Positions 9,291-16,504 of a DNA stretch of 31,518 nucleotides are shown in pieces (position 1 is the first letter of the stretch; each line of letters opens with the position of its first letter). This stretch comes from JBECKQ01 sp040235375. GTDB lineage: Bacteria > Planctomycetota > Phycisphaerae > UBA1845. A model generated the notes under the pieces. It did not search any database, had not been told where the DNA came from, and worked only from the letters and a program-made list of their open reading frames with translations. The stretch covers positions 1 to 31,518 of the forward strand of contig JBECKQ010000012.1 of NCBI GenBank assembly GCA_040235375.1. The letters run 5' to 3'. Made by a program: the position numbers and the translations under genes.

Positions 9291-12200
9291 ACGAACCCCT
9301 GCGATCGGAGGACCATGCCGCGACGCTGCTCGGTCATGTAGCGGACGAATTCCTCGATCGTGTCCGGCAAGGCCAGGAACCGGACGTGCAGGAGTACGCC
9401 GAGCGATATCCGGAGATCGCCGCCGTCATCCGCGAGGTGCTTCCTGCGCTGCGCGCCATGAGCGCGTCGCCTGAAGATGCCGGCAATACCCGCAACGTCG
9501 ATGCCGGCCTGTTCGCGCCCGGCCACGAAATGGGTGATTTTCGGATCGTCCGCGAGCTTGGCCGCGGCGGCATGGGCGTGGTCTACGAGGCCGTCCAACT
9601 GTCGCTGGGGCGGCGCGTGGCCTTGAAGATCCTTCCATTCGCCGCGGTGCTCGACAACAAACTGCTGCAACGTTTCCGCACGGAGGCGCAGACCGCCGCC
9701 CAATTGCATCACAGCAATATCGTTCCGGTGTTTTTCGTCGGCTGCGAGCGCGGCATTCACTTCTACGCCATGCAGTACATCGAGGGCCATACGCTCTCCG
9801 ACGTAATCGAAGAGCTGCGTTCACTGCACCAGCCGCCGACCGCGAAATCTGTCGCCGGTGGATCGCAAGCGCACCTTGCCTTGTTGCTGCAGGAGTGTCG
9901 AAGCGATGCGGGCCCGGATGTGGACGCGAACGGCAGGGCCGCCCCTGCGCCGGCGTCGGAAGGGGAAATGCCGGCCTCGCCCGTCACCCGGTCGCCGGGA
10001 TCCGACCTGACCGCAACGCGCAATTATCACCGGGCGGTCGCGCGGATCGGTATCGAGGCGGCCGAGGCGTTGCAACACGCTCACGATCACGGCGTCATCC
10101 ACCGCGACATCAAGCCCGCCAACCTGCTGTTGGACCTGGACGGGCGGCTGTGGGTCACCGATTTCGGGCTGGCCGCCGTTCAAGGCGCAAGCGGTCTCAC
10201 GCTGAGCCAGGATCTTCTGGGCACCATGCGCTACATGAGTCCGGAGCAGGCGCGGGCGAATCGTGCGCCCGTGGACCACCGGACGGACGTTTATGCATTG
10301 GGTGCGACGCTGTACGAGCTGCTCACACTGCGAACGGTTGTTGAGGGCAAGGACCGTCAGGAGCTTCTCGACCAACTCGCCCGGCGTGAGCCGGCCCCCA
10401 TCCGGCGTCTTGCTCCCGCGGTCCCGCGGGAGCTGGCCACGATCGTTCACAAGTCGATCGGCAAGTCGCCCGAGGAGCGCTACGCGTGCGCCGCGGACAT
10501 GGCGGCCGATCTGCGCCGTTTCCTTGACAACCGTCCGATTCTGGCCCGGCCGCCGACGGCGCTGGACCGCGCGTCGAAATGGGCGCGGCGTCACCGCGCG
10601 ATCGTCGCCCTGGGAACCGTGTGTCTCATCCTGATGTCCATCGCCTGCGCCACGGGAGCGGTGCTGATCGCGCGCGAGCGCCGCGAGGCGGTGCAACAGC
10701 GCGATCTCGCGACACAGCGGGCGGCAAGCGCGGAAGCCAGTCTGCAACTGGCGCAGCAGACATTCGACCGGATGCTCATGAATCTCGGCGGGCAGACCAT
10801 TGATGGCGTGCCGGGAGGCAACGAACTGCGCGACTCCCTGCTTCAGGATGCGCTTGCATTTCAGGAGCAGTTTCTGGTTGCCAAGGAGAACGCATCCGCC
10901 GTACGTGGAGAAACCGCCCGGGCCTACCTGCGCGTGGGGCACATCAACGCGCTCCTGGGTCGCGACGACCGCGCTGCGGATGCTTATCGCGCAGGGATCG
11001 ACCTCCTCGCAGCGCTGGCGGAGCGGCCGACGGGTCCGGCAGAGCACGGCCGGATGCTGGTCGAAGCACGCATGGCCCTGGCGCGCACGTTGTGCCGCCA
11101 GCAACGCAGTCTCGAGGCGATCGACCCCGCGGAAGCGGCCATTACGGATTGCCGACACCTTGTCGAATCGCTGCCGCAGGAAAGCTGGCCCGTCGAAGGG
11201 CTTGTCGAAGCTCTCAATGTATGCGGGCTGGCGTGTCGCGACGCGGGCGATCTTGACCGCGCCGGGCCGAGTTTCGCGGAGGCCGCAGACTGGGCGGGGC
11301 AACTGGCCGATGGCGATCCCGAGGAGCCACGCTTTGCACGCCAGCAAGCCTGCTCGCTGCGTAACCTCGCCGACGTCCTCGTGAGGCAGAATGACTGGCG
11401 CGGCGCGTCCACAACCGTGGAGGCGGCGTTGAAGCTCCAGAAGCAACTCGTCTTGAGCTTCCCAACGGCGTCGGGCTATAGCGCCGACCTGGCGCAAACG
11501 CAGCGCTGGTGGGACGCCGTACAACGCGCCGGCGGCCCGCCGCCCGACTCGCCGATGGCTTCCCAGGATGCCACTGCCCGCAGGCAGCTCACGGAAGCGC
11601 TGCCGCAGATTCCCTGGTACCGCGAGCAGTTGGCGCGGGCGTACGGCGAACTTGGCAACGCACTTCAGCGACTGGATGAGCGATCGGCAGCGGACGGCGA
11701 TTCTGCCGATCAGCAGGCCATTGCGCTCCAGGAAGAGCTCGTCAGGGAGTTTCCCGCCGTCGCCAAGTACCGGGAAGGACTGGCCGGCCTGTACTACCGG
11801 CAAGGGATGTCCGCGAAGATGGCCTGGCGGATGTCCGAAGCCGAGCAGTGGTTCAGTCGCGCCCGCGACATTCAGCAGAGCCTCCTCGCGGATGTGCCCG
11901 CGAACGTCCAGTACGAGGAGACGCTCCGCCGAATCGTGCAGGAGTTGAATGACGTGCGCGGCAAGCTCGATGATGACTTGATTGTCCAGCTCGGCAAGGA
12001 ATCGCTCGAAGGTGTAGCTGCGGCCGTGGATCTCGCCATGTCGACTGACGTGGACAGCGTTGCCCAGGAGCCGTGGGTTCTGTTGATTTACGGTGAATAC
12101 GTCGCGCTGGGCGGCGACTACGAGCGCGCTCTTTCGTACATCGAGCGCTCGATGGAGGTTGGATCGCCCAGCCCTTCGCACTACAAGTCTCTGGGGTGGG

Positions 12201-12616
12201 TGCTGCTCGGATGCGGGCGAGATGATGCCGCCTACGCGGCCCTCGAGCACGCCCTCGATGACGTGCCTGCCGGCGACTCGTCCCTGCTCGCCCAGCAGTG
12301 CCCGGACCCGACGACCGCCGCTTACTTTCTGGGTTTGATCTCCGAACAGCAGTATACGAACGCGTGGGCGGACACCATTCTCTACGGTCAGCGGTATGCG
12401 CCGTTTCCCTGGTTCTACGTGGGCATGCGGCGCGAGTTGGCGGGCGATGTGTCCGGCGCCATCGCCGCGTACCGCACGGCGACAAGTTTCGACGAATCCG
12501 CCAACGTTCATCACACCGCGCACTGGGCGGCATATCGGCTTGCAGTCCTTGCTTCAGCCGATGGTCGGGGCGATCCGATGCGCGGAGACTCGGACAGGGA
12601 ATTCCCAAAGGACTAG
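9287..12616 (+). CDS. Membrane Ser/Thr protein kinase with TPR-rich C-terminus
   Basis: This 1109-residue Hanks-type kinase is coupled to the upstream ECF sigma gene by a 4-bp overlap. An N-terminal helical segment (1-80) precedes the kinase domain (about 85-415). The glycine loop is GRGGMG (92-97), the Lys is 114, the catalytic loop HRDIKPANLL includes Asp274, and the DFG is 292-294. The APE-like element is SPEQ, so all catalytic residues are present. About 65 low-complexity residues (about 182-248) are inserted before the catalytic helix. One membrane helix lies at about 439-461, and the remaining 640 residues hold repeated helix pairs that look like TPRs. The topology places the kinase in the cytoplasm and the TPR part outside the membrane. 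The likely role is a sensor that acts on the sigma factor; this is inferred from position. The frame is open upstream into the sigma gene, but ATG 9287 gives the family-like N-terminus. Confidence 0.88.
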   Translation: MNEPLRSEDHAATLLGHVADEFLDRVRQGQEPDVQEYAERYPEIAAVIREVLPALRAMSASPEDAGNTRNVDAGLFAPGHEMGDFRIVRELGRGGMGVVYEAVQLSLGRRVALKILPFAAVLDNKLLQRFRTEAQTAAQLHHSNIVPVFFVGCERGIHFYAMQYIEGHTLSDVIEELRSLHQPPTAKSVAGGSQAHLALLLQECRSDAGPDVDANGRAAPAPASEGEMPASPVTRSPGSDLTATRNYHRAVARIGIEAAEALQHAHDHGVIHRDIKPANLLLDLDGRLWVTDFGLAAVQGASGLTLSQDLLGTMRYMSPEQARANRAPVDHRTDVYALGATLYELLTLRTVVEGKDRQELLDQLARREPAPIRRLAPAVPRELATIVHKSIGKSPEERYACAADMAADLRRFLDNRPILARPPTALDRASKWARRHRAIVALGTVCLILMSIACATGAVLIARERREAVQQRDLATQRAASAEASLQLAQQTFDRMLMNLGGQTIDGVPGGNELRDSLLQDALAFQEQFLVAKENASAVRGETARAYLRVGHINALLGRDDRAADAYRAGIDLLAALAERPTGPAEHGRMLVEARMALARTLCRQQRSLEAIDPAEAAITDCRHLVESLPQESWPVEGLVEALNVCGLACRDAGDLDRAGPSFAEAADWAGQLADGDPEEPRFARQQACSLRNLADVLVRQNDWRGASTTVEAALKLQKQLVLSFPTASGYSADLAQTQRWWDAVQRAGGPPPDSPMASQDATARRQLTEALPQIPWYREQLARAYGELGNALQRLDERSAADGDSADQQAIALQEELVREFPAVAKYREGLAGLYYRQGMSAKMAWRMSEAEQWFSRARDIQQSLLADVPANVQYEETLRRIVQELNDVRGKLDDDLIVQLGKESLEGVAAAVDLAMSTDVDSVAQEPWVLLIYGEYVALGGDYERALSYIERSMEVGSPSPSHYKSLGWVLLGCGRDDAAYAALEHALDDVPAGDSSLLAQQCPDPTTAAYFLGLISEQQYTNAWADTILYGQRYAPFPWFYVGMRRELAGDVSGAIAAYRTATSFDESANVHHTAHWAAYRLAVLASADGRGDPMRGDSDREFPKD

Positions 12617-12793
12617 CCGCCCTCCGCAACTTCCAATCTCCCCGATTACCTGCTAACGTGGTGGCCAAGGGCGAACATTGGTCGCGGACAGGTCAACGGA
12701 CGACCAGGCGGGCGCGCATGTCAGTCACGCGCAGGCCCACCATGCTGGATTTGCCCGGCACCGCCAGCCGCACACCATTCACGGAGCGGAATC

Positions 12794-13822
12794 ATGCGCA
12801 AGACGATTCTATTGTCCGTACTGGCAGCGACGATCGTGCTGCTCGCCGGCGCTGTGAAGGACAAGGCTCACCAGGATTCGGTCAGCCTCTTCCCCGCCGG
12901 CGAACCTTTCAAAACGGGCTATCTCAAAGTCGACGACGTGCACGAGATTTGGTACGCCCTGTTCGGCAATCCGGAGGGCAAGCCGGTGATCGTGCTGCAC
13001 GGCGGGCCGGGGGTCGGAAGTTATCCGCGACTCATGCAGTACTTCGACCCGGATAAGTTCCTGATCGTTCTGCACGACCAGCGCGGGGCGGGCCGCAGCC
13101 GACCGGCCGGCGAGCTCCGCGCGAACACCACGCAGCACCTCGTTGGCGACATCGAGCGGCTTCGGGAGCACCTCGGCATCAAGGACAAGGCGCTGGTGTT
13201 CGGCGGCTCGTGGGGAGCGACGCTGGCGTTGGCCTATGCGGAGGCGCATCCCGATCACGTGCGGGGGCTGATTGTGCGCGGCGTGTTCACCGGCTCGAAA
13301 GCGGATCCGCTTAATGGATTCGTCGGTCCCATGCCACGAACGTTCTTCCCCGACGCAGCCGCGGAGTTTGACGCTGCCCTGCCGGCGGAGCTGGCCTCGT
13401 TCGAGCCGGCCGCCCTGCTCGAGCTCTTCAGCGGCGACGACAAGGACATGCAGCGCCGCGTCGCCGGCGCGTGGATCCGCTGCGCCATCAAGACCGGCAA
13501 GCTGCACGCCTCCGACGAGGAGGTGAACGCCGGCTGGGGCGACTACGACGCCGCTCCGGGCGCCCGGATCGACTGTCACTACGCAGCGAACGGTTTCTTT
13601 CTCGAGGATGAACAGCTTCTGCGCGAAGCCACGAAGCTGAAGAACATGCCCGTCACGATCATCAACGGGCGGTACGACATGATCTGCCCGCCAATCACGG
13701 CGTGGCGACTGCACAAGCAACTGCCGCAATCGAAGCTCATCATCGTGGAGGAGGCGGGGCATTCGGAGTCGGAGCCGGGCACGACCCGCGCACTGCTCGA
13801 AGCAGTTGCGGAATTCGAATGA
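12794..13822 (+). CDS. Exported alpha/beta hydrolase, proline iminopeptidase-like
   Basis: This 342-residue protein belongs to the S33 type. HGGPG (69-73) forms the oxyanion region. GGSWGAT (137-143) carries the nucleophile Ser139, NGRYD carries Asp295, and EAGHSE carries His323, so the triad is complete. The block LHDQRGAGRS is typical of proline iminopeptidases, which release N-terminal proline from peptides. Unlike the usual cytoplasmic enzyme, it begins with a basic start and about 17 hydrophobic residues (MRKTILLSVLAATIVLLAGA), a likely signal peptide or anchor. Cell-envelope peptide or ester hydrolysis is therefore likely; the true substrate is uncertain. The start ATG 12794 follows CGGAGCGGAATC. 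Flanking gaps are 177 bp upstream and 39 bp downstream. Confidence 0.82.
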   Translation: MRKTILLSVLAATIVLLAGAVKDKAHQDSVSLFPAGEPFKTGYLKVDDVHEIWYALFGNPEGKPVIVLHGGPGVGSYPRLMQYFDPDKFLIVLHDQRGAGRSRPAGELRANTTQHLVGDIERLREHLGIKDKALVFGGSWGATLALAYAEAHPDHVRGLIVRGVFTGSKADPLNGFVGPMPRTFFPDAAAEFDAALPAELASFEPAALLELFSGDDKDMQRRVAGAWIRCAIKTGKLHASDEEVNAGWGDYDAAPGARIDCHYAANGFFLEDEQLLREATKLKNMPVTIINGRYDMICPPITAWRLHKQLPQSKLIIVEEAGHSESEPGTTRALLEAVAEFE

Positions 13823-13861
13823 TCGGCCGCGATCCGACGCCATAGCGACTTGGAGAAGCGC

Positions 13862-14377
13862 ATGGTCGGGCAGCAATCCAGCACGAATTGGCGAGCCGGG
13901 CGGGTAAGGGATGCCCGCGGCCGTCTGGTCAGCCAGATGGACCCGGTGAGACTCTACCTGCTCAAGCGGCGCTGCGTTATTCCTGCCGAGACACTCTGGT
14001 CCATCGCCGAGCAGGTCATGCCTGGGGTCCGGCGCCAGAGACTCGTTCAGGTCGTCAGCATAGCGCTCGGCATCCTGGTCGTCGTGGGTGGCAACATCGT
14101 CTACTTCGGTTACTTCAGCAACTGGAAAGGGATCGATCCCGTTCTCGGGACGATTTACGCTGTCCAGGCCACTGTCATCCTGGGCGCACCACTGATCGCC
14201 TATCGGGTCGCGAAGAACCGGTACGCCCATCGTGTCGCGCGCGTGATGCTGCAGCATCGTCGTTGCCCGCATTGCGGTTATGACATCCGATGGCTCCCCA
14301 CCGATGCCGATAGCGGAGTGACCACGTGCCCCGAGTGCGGATGCGCCTGGAAGTTGCACGAGCAGGGCAACAGGTAA
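13862..14377 (+). CDS. Zinc-ribbon membrane protein, paralogue 1
   Basis: This is a 171-residue protein of unknown function. The N-terminal block VRDARGRLVSQMDPVRLYLL is followed by two hydrophobic segments (about 62-85 and 98-118). A C-terminal zinc ribbon follows, with CPHCGYDIRWLP and then CPECGCAW supplying four cysteines. GGAG at 13852-13855 lies 6 nt before ATG 13862; a TTG at 13850 is open but lies over this site. The next gene, 13 bp downstream, has the same layout, so the pair arose by tandem duplication. I recall such CPHCGYDLR proteins as common in Phycisphaerae, where they stay uncharacterised. The cytoplasmic ribbon might bind nucleic acid or protein; this is speculation. Confidence 0.72.
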   Translation: MVGQQSSTNWRAGRVRDARGRLVSQMDPVRLYLLKRRCVIPAETLWSIAEQVMPGVRRQRLVQVVSIALGILVVVGGNIVYFGYFSNWKGIDPVLGTIYAVQATVILGAPLIAYRVAKNRYAHRVARVMLQHRRCPHCGYDIRWLPTDADSGVTTCPECGCAWKLHEQGNR

Positions 14378-14390
14378 CAGGAAGACAGCG

Positions 14391-14936
14391 ATGGTCGGGC
14401 CTGAAACTCCTTTTCGCCGGCATAGTCGCTACATCCGCGACGCCCGTGGCCGGAAGGTTTCGCAGCTTGATCCGGTCGCGATCTACCTGCTGCGGCAGTA
14501 TTCGATCATTGACGCCGGCGTGCTGCGATCAATCACCAACGAAAGAGGCGTCCGCATTACACGCGGCGAGCGCGCGTCGCTCGCTGTCGGTGTGATCGGT
14601 GTCGCGGTGGTTCTCGGTCTCTTCATGCAGTCGATTATCGCCGGCGACTTTGGCAGTGCCCCCATCGCGCGGACTTCCTCGCTCCTGATGTTCTGCTTCT
14701 TTGCCTGGTTCTACTGGGCTCGCGCCAAGCACGCCCGCTTCGACAACGTGGCGGCCGCGATGCTCCGGCACCGGCGCTGTCCCCACTGCGCTTACGACTT
14801 GCGCTTCCTGCCGGCCGATCCGGCTGACGGAGCGACCGTCTGCCCCGAGTGCGGTGGCGCGTGGATGCTGGGGGACGAGGCGCGCGACCGCCCGAGCCGT
14901 GCTTTCCAAGAGCCGGGGAACCCATCCCATCCGTAG
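14391..14936 (+). CDS. Zinc-ribbon membrane protein, paralogue 2
   Basis: This is a 181-residue protein with the same order of parts as the preceding gene: an N-terminal block YIRDARGRKVSQLDPVAIYLL, two membrane segments (about 60-80 and 88-106), and a zinc ribbon with CPHCAYDLRFLP and CPECGGAW. It adds about 25 hydrophilic residues after the ribbon. The N-terminal block and the ribbon are the most alike between the paralogues, while the membrane segments have diverged. That points to selection on both ends. ATG 14391 is 13 bp after the stop of paralogue 1, so the two are probably co-transcribed. Function unknown. Confidence 0.72.
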   Translation: MVGPETPFRRHSRYIRDARGRKVSQLDPVAIYLLRQYSIIDAGVLRSITNERGVRITRGERASLAVGVIGVAVVLGLFMQSIIAGDFGSAPIARTSSLLMFCFFAWFYWARAKHARFDNVAAAMLRHRRCPHCAYDLRFLPADPADGATVCPECGGAWMLGDEARDRPSRAFQEPGNPSHP

Positions 14937-15129
14937 CCATCGGGGCGGGCGGTCGCCAACTGCAGCGGCGCCGATTCCCGCCCGCCACGACGCTCGCGGG
15001 CGCGGGGCCACACTTGAGGCGAACGCGCCGATACGCGCGCTCCGGCGGTCTCGGGGCCCGAGGCGCAAGTCATTGTCGAAAACGTGCCGCCCTGGCTGCA
15101 TCGGCGGCACAGACGCCCGAAAAACGGGC

Positions 15130-15158
15130 TTGACCGGCGGGTATATATGTTGTATATA
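15130..15158 (+). promoter_or_regulatory. Promoter of the padR-ABC cassette
   Basis: TTGACC (15130-15135) and TATATA (15153-15158) are 17 bp apart, near the sigma70 consensus. The -10 box lies inside the left arm of the palindrome at 15151-15173, so a bound repressor would block RNA polymerase. Start of transcription would fall near 15165, leaving about 60 nt of leader before the proposed padR start. Confidence 0.6.
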
Positions 15159-15173
15159 TATAGCGTATATACA
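15151..15173. promoter_or_regulatory. Perfect palindrome, likely PadR operator
   Basis: TGTATATA (15151-15158) and TATATACA (15166-15173) form a perfect 8-bp inverted repeat with a 7-bp spacer. A further half-site GTATATA lies at 15141-15147. PadR regulators are known to bind AT-rich inverted repeats next to their own gene and to be released by a ligand. The overlap with the -10 box fits autorepression of the cassette. Assignment to this PadR protein is inferred from position. Confidence 0.6.
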
Positions 15174-15224
15174 GGCCTGCGTGATCAAACAGGCGGTTCG
15201 GCCATTTGCCCGAGGAGCGTCCGG

Positions 15225-15758
15225 CTGTCCTTCAAACATGCCATCATGGGTTTACTGGCTGATGGACCGCGCCACGGGTACGAGCTCAAAACGCTCTACG
15301 AAGATCAGTTGGCGCCGACCGTCAAGCTGAATTTCGGCCAGGTATATCCTGCTCTGGAAAGACTCGAACGAGACGGGTGGGTCGAGCACGATGTCGTCAG
15401 CCAGCAGGAGCGGCCGGACAAGAAGGTCTTTGCGCTCACGAAGGCCGGAAAGCAACAGCTGCGGGTCTGGATCGAGACGCCCTCTGCGCCGAGCATTGAC
15501 GCGCGTAACGAGACGTTCGTGAAGCTGATGCTCGCCAGGCGACTGGGCCGGGCTGTCGCGATGGAGGCGCTGAAAACCGAAAAACGGGCCTGCTTCAATC
15601 GACTGCACGAACTGACTCAGGCCAGGGCAAGGGCCAAGGAGGAGGACAAACCCGTGCAGGCGATCCTTCTCCTCGACCTGGCAGTGCTACGCCTCGAGGC
15701 CTTCATGAAGTGGTTGGAGAAGTACGACGAAGCAGTGCGACAGGAGGGCCAGCCATGA
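15225..15758 (+). CDS. PadR family transcriptional regulator (probable CTG start)
   Basis: This protein of about 177 residues has an N-terminal winged helix. The segment LSFKHAIMGLLADGPRHGYE leads into VYPALERLERDGWV and KKVFALTKAGK. A helical Vir_C-like dimerisation region follows from about residue 95. It probably represses the ABC genes behind it. Start choice: the domain begins at LSFKH, and the codon there is CTG (15225), 7 nt after GAGGAG (15212-15217). The only upstream ATG (15147) sits between the -35 and -10 boxes of the promoter, and the next ATG (15246) would cut off the first helix. A non-AUG CTG start is therefore the best fit, though rare. The stop overlaps the ATPase gene start in ATGA (15755-15758). 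Confidence 0.82.
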   Translation: MSFKHAIMGLLADGPRHGYELKTLYEDQLAPTVKLNFGQVYPALERLERDGWVEHDVVSQQERPDKKVFALTKAGKQQLRVWIETPSAPSIDARNETFVKLMLARRLGRAVAMEALKTEKRACFNRLHELTQARARAKEEDKPVQAILLLDLAVLRLEAFMKWLEKYDEAVRQEGQP

Positions 15759-16504
15759 GCGCCCAGACGACCGTTGCTGCCGAGGCATGCCGCGTAACGA
15801 GGGTCTTCGGCGAGGGCCCCGGCAGAGTCGATGCGATCACCGACATCAGCCTGCGCATCCATCGCGGCGAGTTCCTGGCCATCATGGGCCCTTCCGGCTC
15901 CGGCAAGAGCACGCTCCTGCATCTGCTCGGCGGACTCGATGAGCCCACGTGCGGGTCGGTGAAACTGAATGGTCAGGACCTGGGCACGATGTCCGACGAC
16001 CAAATCACGCAGTTGCGTCGTCGCCACATCGGTTTTGTCTTCCAGGCGTTCAATCTTCTGCCGGTCCTGACGGCGGCAGAGAACGTTGCCCTGCCCTTGG
16101 TCATTGACGGCTGCAGTGAGGCCGAGGCAGACACAAAGGCCCGCGCCGCGCTGGCACGCGTGGGAATTGCGGATCGCGCACACCACTATCCCGGCGAGCT
16201 GGCCGGCGGCGAGCAGCAGCGCACGGCCCTGGCTCGTGCGCTGTGTGCCGATCCTGTCCTGCTGCTGGCCGACGAACCCACCGGAAATCTCGACAGCCGC
16301 AGTAGCGAACAGATCATCGCCCTGCTGCGCAAGCTTGTTGACGAACAGGGCCAGACAGTCGTGATGGTGACGCACGATGCCGGCCACGCCGCCATGGCGG
16401 ACCGGCTGATTACGCTGCGCGATGGCCGGATAGAGGACGAACACGCGTTAACGCGCGGTCGCTCGACAGATGTGGTCCTTCAGGAACTGGAGCCGTCGCC
16501 GTGA
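15755..16504 (+). CDS. ABC transporter ATP-binding protein (MacB/LolD type)
   Basis: This 249-residue ATPase has Walker A GPSGSGKS (45-52), a Q-loop at VFQAFNLLPVL, the signature LAGGEQQR (a variant of LSGGQ with Glu for Gln), Walker B LLLADEPTGNLD, and the switch His in VTHD. This architecture matches the MacB/LolD/YknY group that works with FtsX-type permeases in mechanotransmission or lipid and peptide export. AGGAGG (15742-15747) lies 7 nt before ATG 15755, which overlaps the padR stop. The gene's own stop overlaps the permease GTG in GTGA. Tight coupling shows that regulator, ATPase and permease form one unit. Confidence 0.92.
   Translation: MSAQTTVAAEACRVTRVFGEGPGRVDAITDISLRIHRGEFLAIMGPSGSGKSTLLHLLGGLDEPTCGSVKLNGQDLGTMSDDQITQLRRRHIGFVFQAFNLLPVLTAAENVALPLVIDGCSEAEADTKARAALARVGIADRAHHYPGELAGGEQQRTALARALCADPVLLLADEPTGNLDSRSSEQIIALLRKLVDEQGQTVVMVTHDAGHAAMADRLITLRDGRIEDEHALTRGRSTDVVLQELEPSP

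Larger units (their letters stand above)
14937..15224 (+). other. Intergenic region upstream of padR
   Basis: The left half holds a GC-rich imperfect hairpin (about 14977-15005, a 9-bp stem with one bulged base and no T tract) that may end the zinc-ribbon transcript. The right half holds the padR promoter and palindrome, annotated separately. The padR frame is open through part of this region, but I regard it as leader rather than coding. Confidence 0.5.

Noticed and set aside
9821..12523. A 900-codon minus-strand frame opposite the kinase gene
   Set aside because: The plus strand carries intact kinase motifs through this stretch; the antisense product matches no domain pattern.
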